This document shows positions 8,467 through 15,922 of a stretch of DNA of 64,000 nucleotides, in pieces (position 1 is the first letter of the stretch; each line of letters starts with the position of its first letter). The DNA comes from WTFY01 sp026713925. Its GTDB lineage: Bacteria; Pseudomonadota; Gammaproteobacteria; UBA4575. A program made the translations under genes and the position numbers. The stretch covers positions 1,674,001-1,738,000 of the forward strand of contig OY759361.1 in assembly GCA_963662355.1 (NCBI GenBank), read 5' to 3'. The notes under the pieces were generated by a model. It had not been told where the DNA came from, ran no database searches, and saw only the letters and a program-made list of their open reading frames with translations.

Positions 8467-9615
8467 ATGAAGCATGCTGAAGTTATTCAGGTACTTGCAG
8501 TCTTATTAATCAGCTATTTTTTCTGTTTTGCTGCGTTAGCCAGCACAGAACAATCAAGCCAAATTGATACAGCAGATTCTGTTAAGGCTGAGGTATCGGC
8601 AACGGAAGATAAGATTCCTGTTGACGAGCCCAGTTCAACATCGCAGGCAGACCCAGTTGATGCCGTAATCCAGAACAGTCCGGACTCTGAATCTGCTAAT
8701 AGCAGCGATGACAAGGAGCCAGTTTTAAAGCAGCCATCCTCTTCACCGCTTCAAGATCAGCCAGCTGCGGTATCTGGCTCATATATGAACTTCTTTAACC
8801 CCATGTCCATGTTAAATCCTGCATTTTACATGAGCATGATGTATCCGATGATGGGGATGATGGGTTCTATGATGAATCCTATGGGGATGATGGGATCAAT
8901 GTCCAACTATCCGGTGGATGTAATGACGCACCCGTGGGCCATGGACATGATGATGCGTTCAATGGACCCCCATCTTATTTTCGGGATGTTCGGCCAGGCC
9001 AGCCAGGCCTATAAGGAAGGCAAGGTTCCAGACCGTCTTCCGGTTGTAACAATCCCTGGTTTCCCAACCCAAAACTATCAGAACTGGCCTAAAAATAAAG
9101 TGTCACCTGGGGTATCCCGTGAGGCCAAAAAAAATGCATTTCAAACTGCAATGGCAGTGAGTCCGCTTTCTATGCGTGACATGATCAGCATCATGACAGA
9201 CAAAATTCCTGTTGATGAAGATGTTTCTTGGGACGATGCCGTTGAAGCGATGAAGCTTCGTGCCAATGAAGTTAATTTCAAGTTTGTAGGTTCAAGTCCA
9301 CTGTGGAAGGAAATTGAAGCGGTTACCGGTCAGCCTTCGGCAAGGGTTGAAATGTTTCGTTTCTGTGATGCAGCGGTTGCACGCCATATTTTAGACGAAG
9401 TTCCTGAGTTTATTATATTCCTGCCATGTCAGATTTCATTGATTGAGGATGGAGATGGCAAGCTCTGGGTGATGACAATGGACTGGAGTGTCGAATGGAT
9501 GGATTTTGCCCAAAATCCTAATTCGCACCTGAGTAAAGACTTGCGCGAAGGTGCACTCAAAATACGTGAATCTATTTCCTACATCATGGAAGGTGCTGCA
9601 ACCGGCGAATTTTAA
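8467..9615 (+). CDS. Secreted Met-rich protein with C-terminal DUF302 domain
   Basis: 382 residues. A signal peptide (about 1-25) is followed by an acidic Ser/Pro/Asp/Glu-rich linker to residue 110. A short Met/Pro/Gly/Tyr repeat block comes next (about 112-150: FFNPMSMLNPAFYMSMM, then PMMGMMGSMMNPMGMMGSM). The C-terminal third, beginning near MTDKIPVDEDVSWDDAVEAM, fits DUF302, a domain of unknown function common near sulfur-oxidation genes; C-terminal cysteines occur in FRFCDAA and FLPCQIS. The Met-rich block uses the same MNPAxY unit as the next gene and the gene at 13771-14364. It is divergent from the tetraheme-fccAB operon. Function unknown; a periplasmic sulfur- or metal-handling role is inference. 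Confidence 0.85.
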   Translation: MKHAEVIQVLAVLLISYFFCFAALASTEQSSQIDTADSVKAEVSATEDKIPVDEPSSTSQADPVDAVIQNSPDSESANSSDDKEPVLKQPSSSPLQDQPAAVSGSYMNFFNPMSMLNPAFYMSMMYPMMGMMGSMMNPMGMMGSMSNYPVDVMTHPWAMDMMMRSMDPHLIFGMFGQASQAYKEGKVPDRLPVVTIPGFPTQNYQNWPKNKVSPGVSREAKKNAFQTAMAVSPLSMRDMISIMTDKIPVDEDVSWDDAVEAMKLRANEVNFKFVGSSPLWKEIEAVTGQPSARVEMFRFCDAAVARHILDEVPEFIIFLPCQISLIEDGDGKLWVMTMDWSVEWMDFAQNPNSHLSKDLREGALKIRESISYIMEGAATGEF

Positions 9616-9653
9616 ACAACCTTTATAAATTTTAACTAGCCAGAAGGTAAATT

Positions 9654-10433
9654 ATGTCATTCAAAAACGAGATCATTCAAAAGGCAATGATTGCCATTTT
9701 TCTTTTTACTGCATGCGTCGTCAGCATCCAGGCTGAGGAGGCTCAGCAGACTCAAGCTGCACCACCAGCTACGACTAACGCGTTGCAAAAATCAATGGAT
9801 CCCAATGTCTGGATGCAAATGATGACATTGATGATGGACCCACAAAATTCGTCATCTATGGCAAGTTGTGCGCTTTGTCATGAAGCTCAAGATGTGGCCA
9901 GATACCAATCAACCTACGGGCCTATGATGGATGCAATGTGGCAGCCGTATAAGGCAATGATGAACCCGCATATGATGAGTACCATGATGAATCCTAATAC
10001 TTATATGAATCCCATGGGTTCCATGATGAACCCTGCCATGTATATGAACATGATGGGACCGATGATGGGGATGATGGGACCGATGATGGGACCGATGATG
10101 GGTTCCATGATGAATCCTATGGGAATGATGAACCCCATGGGTTCCATGATGAACCCTATGGGTTCCATGATGAACCCTGCCATGTACATGAACATGATGG
10201 GACCGATGATGGGGATGATGGGACCGATGATGGGTTCCATGATGAATCCTATGGGGATGATGAACCCTATGGGTTCCATGATGAATCCTATGGGGATGAT
10301 GAATCCGATGCATGGGTATAATTCGCCTGGTGGGCAGGCAATGGATCCGCAACAACAAAAGCAATGGTTTGATCAGTGGGGAGATATGATGAAGAATTTT
10401 CTACCCAACTCTGGTTCACAGCCTGATCAGTAA
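9654..10433 (+). CDS. Secreted hyper-Met repeat protein with one c-heme motif
   Basis: 259 residues, 38 bp after the DUF302 gene (AGAAGG before the ATG). A signal peptide covers roughly residues 1-27. One heme c motif, CALCH, lies at 72-76. Residues 111-219 are a low-complexity array in which 51 of 109 residues are Met, built from MMGP, MMGS, MNPMGM and MNPAMYMNMM units; a 48-residue block is repeated in tandem, with one MMGP unit fewer in the second copy. A short Gln-rich tail ends the protein. No known family is recognised. Met clusters can bind Cu(I) or consume oxidants, and such a protein could also coat sulfur deposits; none of these is shown by the sequence. Confidence 0.85.
   Translation: MSFKNEIIQKAMIAIFLFTACVVSIQAEEAQQTQAAPPATTNALQKSMDPNVWMQMMTLMMDPQNSSSMASCALCHEAQDVARYQSTYGPMMDAMWQPYKAMMNPHMMSTMMNPNTYMNPMGSMMNPAMYMNMMGPMMGMMGPMMGPMMGSMMNPMGMMNPMGSMMNPMGSMMNPAMYMNMMGPMMGMMGPMMGSMMNPMGMMNPMGSMMNPMGMMNPMHGYNSPGGQAMDPQQQKQWFDQWGDMMKNFLPNSGSQPDQ
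10012..10310 (+). repeat. Internal tandem DNA repeats of the Met-rich coding region
   Basis: The segment GGGTTCCATGATGAACCCTG and its continuation at 10016 recur at 10160, an offset of 144 bp (48 codons). The second copy lacks one 12-bp unit (GACCGATGATGG). Shorter units of 9-21 bp recur throughout. All changes are multiples of three, so the frame is kept; length is likely to vary between strains by slippage or unequal recombination. Confidence 0.85.
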
Positions 10434-10894
10434 AACCTGGAGGTTACTTGGCCTGTCTTGCGGCAAGCTTGTTGCCCCAGACAGGCTTGGGTGTCGCATC
10501 GTCAGTGTAAGTGCTGGTGACAAGATTCTGAGACCCGCAAACTTGTAAGCATATCTAGAATATTTTGGTAAGTGTTTAATTCTGCTTTATTGTTGTTTGG
10601 GTAGCTTGGTGGCCCTTGCCCAGCAAGTACCTGTCTTTGAATAATGGTTTATACTTTTTCAGAGTTGAAGATGATTTCGTTGCATGGGGCACAGGGCAGT
10701 AGTACAGCCTGCATTCTATGGCCACGTGGGTCCAGTTATGCATAAAGAGAACTATCTCAAAATCTTATGACCCTTAGTGTTTCGTTAAGAAAACATTTGA
10801 GTATAATTCCAAATGATACTGGCTCATGATTTAGTGAATTTACACAATGGACATTGTATAATTTATAGCTTTGATCGATCCGAGACTGGGCGCC
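10434..10894. other. Intergenic region upstream of the YeeE/YedE gene
   Basis: About 460 bp without a supportable gene. It begins with the stem-loop at 10451-10486; the rest is AT-leaning and probably carries the transporter promoter, but I cannot place -35/-10 boxes with confidence. Confidence 0.5.
10451..10486. terminator. Stem-loop after the Met-rich operon
   Basis: GCCTGTCT (10451-10458) pairs with AGACAGGC (10479-10486), and an inner GGCAA/TTGCC stem extends it. It starts 18 bp after the stop codon. There is no T run, so this may be a processing or stability hairpin rather than a classical intrinsic terminator. Confidence 0.55.
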
Positions 10895-12040
10895 ATGGAA
10901 GAATTATCTAACCTTCATCTAGTAGCATTGCTGGGCTTCGTTATCGCTGTAATATTCGGATTTATTGGTAACAAAACCCATTTTTGCTCAATGGGCGCAA
11001 TCAGTGACGTTATCAATATGGGCTCGAAAGGGCGCTTGGGTGCTTGGTTTCTAGCAATTGGCGTTGCAATCCTTGGTGCACAGTTTTTATTTCTCCAAGG
11101 ACTGGTAGATTTGAATGCATCGGTTTACCTTTCACCAAATTTATACATACTCAGTTACATCCTTGGCGGACTTTTATTCGGTATTGGCATGACACTGGCC
11201 GCTGGCTGCGGGCAGAGAAACCTGATCAGATTGGGCGGTGGGAACCTGAAAGCTCTGGTTGTCATCTTGGTTTTGGGGATTACTGCCTACATGACCATGC
11301 GCGGGCTTCTTGCGTTAATACGTCTGAACTGGGTCTATTCAGTTAATGCGGACCTGACGAACCAAGGTATCAATGACCAAAGTCTGGTCAGTTACATAGG
11401 AGCTCTATTGAATTTGGAAAATACGGTTTGGCTGAGGAGAATAGGGGGGTTTGCAATCGCCGCAGGCTTTATTGCCTATGCCTTTAAACACAAGGAATTC
11501 AGAAGAAGTTTCGATAACATTCTCGCAGGAATTGTGATCGGTGCATGCGTGATTGCTGCCTGGTATGTGACCGGCTATCTTGGCCAAGACGATTTCGATC
11601 CAGTTACGCCACAAGGCATGGCTTTTATCGGTCCTACTGGTAATGCTATCAGCTATTTAATGACTTTTACGGGTGCTCAAATTAACTTTGGAATTGCTGT
11701 TGCCTTGGGCATGATTGTAGGTTCCTTCCTCTATGCCGTAGCTTCTAACTCGTTCAGAATTGAAACATTCAGCAACAGGTCCGAAATGATCAGCCATTTA
11801 ATCGGAGCTGTACTAATGGGCTTTGGAGGTGTTCTCTCCTTCGGGTGTACAATAGGGCAGGGAGTTACAGGTATGTCGACTTTGGCTATGGGATCGATTC
11901 TAGCCCTAAGTTCAATTATTTTTGGAAGCGCGCTGACAATGAAAGTCCAGTACCATATCCTGGATGAAAAGGGATTTTTCGATGCTTTGAGTATGTCATT
12001 GCTGGAATTGGTGCAACCCTGGAAGAAGCAAACCACATAG
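10895..12040 (+). CDS. YeeE/YedE-family sulfur-compound transporter
   Basis: 381 residues from ATG 10895 (an in-frame TTG at 10871 is also open; no strong ribosome binding site marks either). An integral membrane protein with about nine or more hydrophobic segments and two internally related YeeE/YedE modules. The family Cys motifs are visible as HFCSMGAISD near the N-terminus, AAGCGQRNLIRLGGGNLKAL in the first module and SFGCTIGQGVTGMS in the second. Homologues take up thiosulfate or another sulfur compound through relay of Cys residues. Its position between the Met-rich proteins and soxYZ supports a role in moving sulfur produced or consumed in the periplasm. It converges with soxZ, whose stop is 26 bp away. 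Confidence 0.9.
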   Translation: MEELSNLHLVALLGFVIAVIFGFIGNKTHFCSMGAISDVINMGSKGRLGAWFLAIGVAILGAQFLFLQGLVDLNASVYLSPNLYILSYILGGLLFGIGMTLAAGCGQRNLIRLGGGNLKALVVILVLGITAYMTMRGLLALIRLNWVYSVNADLTNQGINDQSLVSYIGALLNLENTVWLRRIGGFAIAAGFIAYAFKHKEFRRSFDNILAGIVIGACVIAAWYVTGYLGQDDFDPVTPQGMAFIGPTGNAISYLMTFTGAQINFGIAVALGMIVGSFLYAVASNSFRIETFSNRSEMISHLIGAVLMGFGGVLSFGCTIGQGVTGMSTLAMGSILALSSIIFGSALTMKVQYHILDEKGFFDALSMSLLELVQPWKKQTT

Positions 12041-12066
12041 ATTCTGCGCCAAGAGAGCGAGCGATC

Positions 12067-12387
12067 TTACTTGACAACTGCTTTGCCTGTTCCTGACTTA
12101 CCCAGATTATCGGTCCAGCTGATTTCTATTGTATCTCCAGGCTTGCCACCTTCAAACTCAAACGACCAATAAGGGTTCTTCGATATCCCGGTGCCCCATT
12201 CGGCTGAAATAATGACTTCGCCATTCAGTTCAGCCTGAACGTTCTTGATAAAGTGTGCCGGAACCAATTCCCCGGTATCTGCATCTTTTCGGCTGCCTGA
12301 CTCCATGGGGTGGTACATAATGGTTTTTACTACTGTAATCCCATCTTTTACCTTCGCTTTAATTTTCATTTCTTTGGGCATTGCCAT
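12067..12387 (-). CDS. soxZ: Sulfur-oxidation carrier subunit SoxZ
   Basis: 106 residues, the usual size of SoxZ. An immunoglobulin-like beta fold is suggested by the alternating pattern from IKAKVKDGITVVKTIMYHPM to GKPGDTIEISWTDNLGKSG, and the HPMESG and PAHFIKNV blocks are typical of the family. SoxZ partners SoxY, which carries the thiosulfate/sulfane sulfur during periplasmic oxidation. The gene starts 19 bp after soxY on the minus strand. No soxAXB or soxCD occur in this window, so the carrier is encoded apart from the other Sox components, at least locally. Confidence 0.95.
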   Translation of the reverse strand: MAMPKEMKIKAKVKDGITVVKTIMYHPMESGSRKDADTGELVPAHFIKNVQAELNGEVIISAEWGTGISKNPYWSFEFEGGKPGDTIEISWTDNLGKSGTGKAVVK

Positions 12388-12406
12388 GATCCTTTACTTT
12401 AGATTT

Positions 12407-12859
12407 TTAGACGCAACCGCCTGCAGTTACCTTCACGGCACTTTTTGTGCTGTATAACTTGCCATCTGCCTTAACAATTGCCACGACATGTGAACTTTCA
12501 CGCAGTTTAATGCGTGTCGAGACAAAAGGTTTTGACTTGCCGTGAAAATAAAATCTTGAAATCCAAGGTCTGGGGTTCTTATCCCCTAAAATGCTGATCC
12601 ATTCTACATTTTCCAAGTCTGTTGATACTTTGACTGGAACAGTGGCCCCATTTTCTGCGATCTCAGGTGCTTGAAGCGAAACATGCCCATCAAGCAATTC
12701 CTGGTCACCTATCAGACCTTTCAGGGCCGGCAGGTATTCAGTTTCATCAAATGCTGCCGACGGCCATGCTGCCCATGTTTGAGAAAACAGTCCAGCACCC
12801 AAGAAAAAGGTACCTGAGTAAAGACTACGCTGGATAAAGATTCTTCTTGAAATAGCCAT
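12407..12859 (-). CDS. soxY: Sulfur-oxidation carrier subunit SoxY (short GGCV terminus)
   Basis: 150 residues from ATG 12859, chosen because GAAGGTG lies just upstream; an ATG at 12889 would add ten residues. A twin-arginine-like signal (AISRRIFIQRSLYSG) precedes the mature carrier. The swinging-arm cysteine that bears the sulfur substrate is in the last four residues, TAGGCV, instead of the canonical GGCGG end. The body (ENGATVPVKVSTDLENVEWI and HVVAIVKADGKLYS) is typical SoxY. It precedes soxZ by 19 bp in one operon. Whether the single-residue, non-Gly tail alters handling by SoxAX, SoxB or FccAB cannot be told from sequence. Confidence 0.92.
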   Translation of the reverse strand: MAISRRIFIQRSLYSGTFFLGAGLFSQTWAAWPSAAFDETEYLPALKGLIGDQELLDGHVSLQAPEIAENGATVPVKVSTDLENVEWISILGDKNPRPWISRFYFHGKSKPFVSTRIKLRESSHVVAIVKADGKLYSTKSAVKVTAGGCV

Positions 12860-13192
12860 TGATTCACCTTCAGTTAAGTTTAGTCTCATACATCAGCCAG
12901 GTAGCATGCTGATGTAACAATCTGTTTGATTAATTAGACAGTATTTTACTATGTAAAATTCCAAATATGCTAATGTACGGCGTACATCTGTATTTTGCTG
13001 TATTTTTCCACGCCCAGCCTGTCAGCAGTATCGAATGCATAAAATGTGCTGCATGCAAGGGTTTCAGATAAGGTGCACCAGTCCGGCATGGAGAAAAGTC
13101 CGAGTAAGAACAGCAACTTACTTCAATCCAGTATGTATTCTTGAGCGAGTCGTTTATACAATTTACTGCCAACATGCAGGAGTCATGATGAT
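12860..13192. other. Divergent intergenic region between soxY and the SirB2-like gene
   Basis: About 330 bp, with no gene seen on either strand. It must contain the promoters for soxYZ (minus) and the SirB2-like gene (plus). AT-rich segments near 12925-12975 could hold promoter elements but no consensus is clear enough to place. Confidence 0.45.
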
Positions 13193-13573
13193 ATGACCAG
13201 CTATTTTGTTCTGTTGCTCATTCATGTCAGCACAGTCTTTATTTCGATTGTCGGATTCTTTATCCGAGGAGTCTGGATGATACAAACATCCCCTCGGCTG
13301 CAACAGCGCTGGGTCAAGATAGCGCCTCATATAAATGATACTGTCCTGCTTCTTTCGGGAATTGTGCTTGTGATTTTCACATCCCAATATCCAGGTCCTA
13401 CTGCTTGGTTGAATGCAAAAATTATTGCCTTGATAGCCTATATTGTGCTGGGGACGATCGCGATTAACCGTGGAAAAACTCAGGGAGTGAAAATCACTGC
13501 ATGGGTTCTGGCTTTAGCAACCTATGCCTATATCTTAATGGTTGCATACAGTAAGTCGGCGCTTCCCATTTAG
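13193..13573 (+). CDS. SirB2-family membrane protein
   Basis: 126 residues with four predicted membrane helices and almost no soluble part. The N-terminal FVLLLIHVSTVFISIVGFF, the RGVWMI and PHINDTVLLLSGI blocks match the SirB2 family of small inner-membrane proteins. CAGGAG lies 12 bases upstream of the ATG. SirB2 function is not well defined. It lies divergent from soxYZ, with which no functional link is established. Confidence 0.85.
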   Translation: MTSYFVLLLIHVSTVFISIVGFFIRGVWMIQTSPRLQQRWVKIAPHINDTVLLLSGIVLVIFTSQYPGPTAWLNAKIIALIAYIVLGTIAINRGKTQGVKITAWVLALATYAYILMVAYSKSALPI

Positions 13574-13666
13574 CTAAGCTATTGAAGGGGACTATTATTG
13601 TGAAGAAGTAGTGCCTTGTCAGTATGCGCTGCTAAAAAGCGATAACTTTCATAGCCTGTAATAAAT

Positions 13667-13692
13667 AAGCCCCGATCACAGGATCAGGGCTT
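13667..13692. terminator. Hairpin, likely terminator of the minus-strand repeat-protein gene
   Basis: AAGCCC-C-GATC, loop ACAG, GATC-A-GGGCTT, with one C/A mismatch. On the minus strand it is followed by TTATTTATTA, a reasonable terminator tail for the gene at 13771-14364. Confidence 0.65.
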
Positions 13693-13697
13693 AAGGT

Positions 13698-13741
13698 AAG
13701 GTATAGCTTCTACTCCAGTTCCTTGGAGTCAACTATACCTT
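13698..13741. repeat. Long two-part hairpin downstream of the repeat-protein gene
   Basis: AAGGTATAG (13698-13706) pairs with CTATACCTT (13733-13741), and inside it ACTCCA pairs with TGGAGT. Together with the neighbouring hairpin this makes a strong double structure, 30 bp past the minus-strand stop codon. It may protect the mRNA end or help terminate. Confidence 0.6.
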
Positions 13742-13770
13742 GGGGCCTCCTGCAATTGTATCCTTACAAT

Positions 13771-14364
13771 TTACTCCTTGATTTCGGATGCATCTGCTAC
13801 AGCTGGCGCATAGAAAGACTTGAACATGTTTGTATACGAATTTGGATTGAACATCCATGCCGTGCTTTCCTGCTGCCACTTAGGATCCATAGCCGAGTAA
13901 ACAGGCTGGTAAAACTGCGGATTCATCGCTGCAGTCATCCACTGTGTATAAAATGCAGGGTTCATGTACGAATACATGAACTGGTAAGTTTGCGGGTTCA
14001 TAGAAGCTGTCATCCAGTTCATATATACCTGCGGGTTCATGAACTGTGCCATGGCGTTCATCAATTTGGCAGGATTACTGAAATTTGCGGTCCAGATACT
14101 CCACTGCTTAGGGTCCATAGAGCAGTTCATCATCGCCTGAGTAGTAGCGGGGCTGTTGACTGCCATCATGAATTCGTTAAATTTAACCGGATCAGCCATG
14201 GTTGCTGCCATTATCTCTGGGTCCGTGAATGCCGGATGAACTGTGCATGACGAGACTTGGCCTTGTGAAGAACTGTCGGTTTTGGATAAATCACCAAAAA
14301 CTGGTGTAATACTAAGTGCCAATAAGCTAGCTATGGCTGCGTAGGTGAGCTTGGATAGTTTCAT
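13771..14364 (-). CDS. Secreted MNPxxY-repeat protein
   Basis: 197 residues with a clear signal peptide (about 1-24). The mature part is a series of imperfect units of about 13-18 residues built on [FYM]MNP[QA]xYxxWM: FMNPQVYMNWM, SMNPQTYQFMY, YMNPAFYTQWM, AMNPQFYQPVY, SMDPKQWSIW and others. Two cysteines lie before the repeats (SSCTVHP and MMNCSMDP). The unit matches the MLNPAFYMSMM and MMNPAMYMNMM segments of the two plus-strand Met-rich proteins 3.3-5.9 kb away, so the three form a family. No known domain is recognised. GGGGA lies a few bases before the ATG, and a striking inverted repeat lies further upstream. Confidence 0.85.
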   Translation of the reverse strand: MKLSKLTYAAIASLLALSITPVFGDLSKTDSSSQGQVSSCTVHPAFTDPEIMAATMADPVKFNEFMMAVNSPATTQAMMNCSMDPKQWSIWTANFSNPAKLMNAMAQFMNPQVYMNWMTASMNPQTYQFMYSYMNPAFYTQWMTAAMNPQFYQPVYSAMDPKWQQESTAWMFNPNSYTNMFKSFYAPAVADASEIKE

Positions 14365-14394
14365 AAGAGGATCCCCAATAACTTAATTTAACAA

Positions 14395-14447
14395 TATAAG
14401 AATATACTAATATATTTTTACAGGAAGTGCATTAGAATATACTTATA
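14395..14447. promoter_or_regulatory. Pair of 17-bp inverted AT-rich sites upstream of the MNPxxY protein
   Basis: TATAAGAATATACTAAT (14395-14411) and ATTAGAATATACTTATA (14431-14447) are reverse complements except at two central positions, separated by 19 bp. Each arm is itself nearly palindromic (AGAATATACT). They lie 31-83 bp before the start codon, a typical operator/promoter position. The cognate regulator is unknown. Confidence 0.5.
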
Positions 14448-14471
14448 TGGTTATAAGTAATGATGAATCAA

Positions 14472-14648
14472 TTAGTCTGACTTGATTGTTGAATCCGGTC
14501 CAGGCAAAACTGCCGAGAACGGTTCCATCATGACAAAATCCTGGACTGAAGATGGTATTTGCTGAAAGCTAACGAGCAGGTTAATTAAAGCTGCTACAAG
14601 CCACGTCGAGGCTACGAGCCCGATCATACGAGTATCTACTAGCTTCAT
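14472..14648 (-). CDS. Small membrane protein, 58 residues
   Basis: ATG 14648 to TAA 14472, with CGGAGAA seven bases upstream. The product begins MKLVDTRMIGLVASTWLVAA, giving one hydrophobic helix (about residues 8-28), then FQQIPSSVQDFVMM and a short Pro/Ser/Asp tail. It is not recognised as a known family. It lies just ahead of the MNPxxY-repeat gene on the same strand, with the inverted AT-rich sites between them. It is the size of small accessory membrane peptides; a similar-looking tiny membrane protein occurs next to amt. Real coding is suggested by the ribosome binding site and a coherent transmembrane segment. Confidence 0.6.
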   Translation of the reverse strand: MKLVDTRMIGLVASTWLVAALINLLVSFQQIPSSVQDFVMMEPFSAVLPGPDSTIKSD

Positions 14649-15099
14649 GGCTATTCTCCGGTTACGTCAAATACTAGTGGGTGTAGCAAAATTCATACCA
14701 GTCGTAACCTGTTGATTTCATCACCAGGCAGGGGACTCGCTGCCAAATTCTGATGCACTATGCACCGCTGTATGCCCTGGATCGTCAAAATTCTTGCTGA
14801 CGGCGCATTGGTAGTCCAAGCCTTAGCCCGTGTAATAGAGCATGATTCTCAATTTTCGCAAGCTCCGTTATTGGCTCAACTGGAACTGTTGGCTTTCTCA
14901 TCAAATTATAGTTTCGCATAATGTATATTATGTTAAATTATAATATTTAATATAATCTTCGCTCATAGACAGTGCTTAGGTTCCTACATTGAACCTGGGT
15001 TTGCCTATAAGTGGGGCATCATGCCCTGCTGGGTGTACAAGCTGTAGATTGGATGTAGAAGGATTAAATGGCTAAATTTAGAATGCAGCTTTAAAATAG
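14649..15099. other. Intergenic stretch before the amidotransferase-like gene
   Basis: About 450 bp, strongly AT-rich around 14920-14960. No supportable gene or repeat was found. Confidence 0.5.
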
Positions 15100-15885
15100 C
15101 TAGAGCGAGCTATATGCAGTAACCATATCGATCCAACGATTATAAAGTATTTCAGTCAGTTGTTGCATGATGCTTATACGCTGCTCATGATCCCGACTAA
15201 TTTCTTCAGCACTTTGCACGCTAGCTGACAGTGGTGCTAAGTCATCACTATAAATTTCCAACCATTTTCTAAGCATGACCGCAGTAACTTCTACGTGCGG
15301 TATTGTCGCGATCATATTGTCAATAGTGAAAGCTTGATCTGGATAATGAGTCGATGAGTAGAGAGGAATACCACCGGAGGGAATTGTCATTGCATCTTCA
15401 TGCCAAAACATCACATCGATTGTCTCAGGCAAATGATGAAACCATTGACTGCAAGTGTCATTATCAAAAAACTTGACAGCATGCCAGCCTATTTCTTTTC
15501 TGGACATTGCAGAAATTTTCCCTCCTAGGGCCTTGCTTATCAACTGTGCGCCGAAGCAATGCCCGAATACCGGCATCTTTCTTTGTGATGCGCTGCGTAT
15601 AAGGTTTAACTCATCCCTGATCCATGTGAATGAATCATTTACGCTCATTGTGCCGCCTAAGAAAGCGAGGCCACCTATATTTGCAACATCATCCGGGACA
15701 GAATCTCCTTGATCGATCGCAACAAGTTCATAATGGAGCCCCTTCTCTTTCAAGGTTTCTGCAAAGTGGCCTGTTCCGACCCAGCTATCGTGTCTGAAAA
15801 TCCGTATAGGCTTCAAAACATTAATCCTATGAGAAGATGAAAGTACAGTATCTATGCCCTGCCCTCTCTGGTGTGCGCAACACAA
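15100..15885 (-). CDS. Class I glutamine amidotransferase-like protein
   Basis: 261 residues; ATG 15885 is used, but a TTG about 22 codons in (before KPIRIFRHD) has an AGGA upstream and begins nearer the conserved fold. The fold is of the GMP-synthase-like GATase1 type. The nucleophile elbow is GHCFGAQLISKALGG, and a candidate catalytic His lies in YSSTHYPDQAF. No synthetase domain is attached, so it may hydrolyse a gamma-glutamyl amide or other glutamine-like substrate. It lies 37 bp after the GcvT-like gene on the same strand and next to a gamma-glutamylmethylamide/N-methylglutamate region. A role in gamma-glutamyl metabolism is inference. Confidence 0.8.
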   Translation of the reverse strand: MCCAHQRGQGIDTVLSSSHRINVLKPIRIFRHDSWVGTGHFAETLKEKGLHYELVAIDQGDSVPDDVANIGGLAFLGGTMSVNDSFTWIRDELNLIRSASQRKMPVFGHCFGAQLISKALGGKISAMSRKEIGWHAVKFFDNDTCSQWFHHLPETIDVMFWHEDAMTIPSGGIPLYSSTHYPDQAFTIDNMIATIPHVEVTAVMLRKWLEIYSDDLAPLSASVQSAEEISRDHEQRISIMQQLTEILYNRWIDMVTAYSSL

Positions 15886-15922
15886 TTGAATGGAAATTAA
15901 AGGTCAGAGTCATGGAAATTTC

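Noticed and set aside
10012..10310. Short repeats mistaken for a CRISPR array
   Set aside because: Units are contiguous, in frame and encode protein; there are no unique spacers and no cas genes.
9909..10364. Long minus-strand frame rich in His opposite the Met-rich gene
   Set aside because: It is the reverse complement of ATG-rich repeats (CAT codons read as His), has no ribosome binding site, and mirrors the plus-strand repeat exactly.
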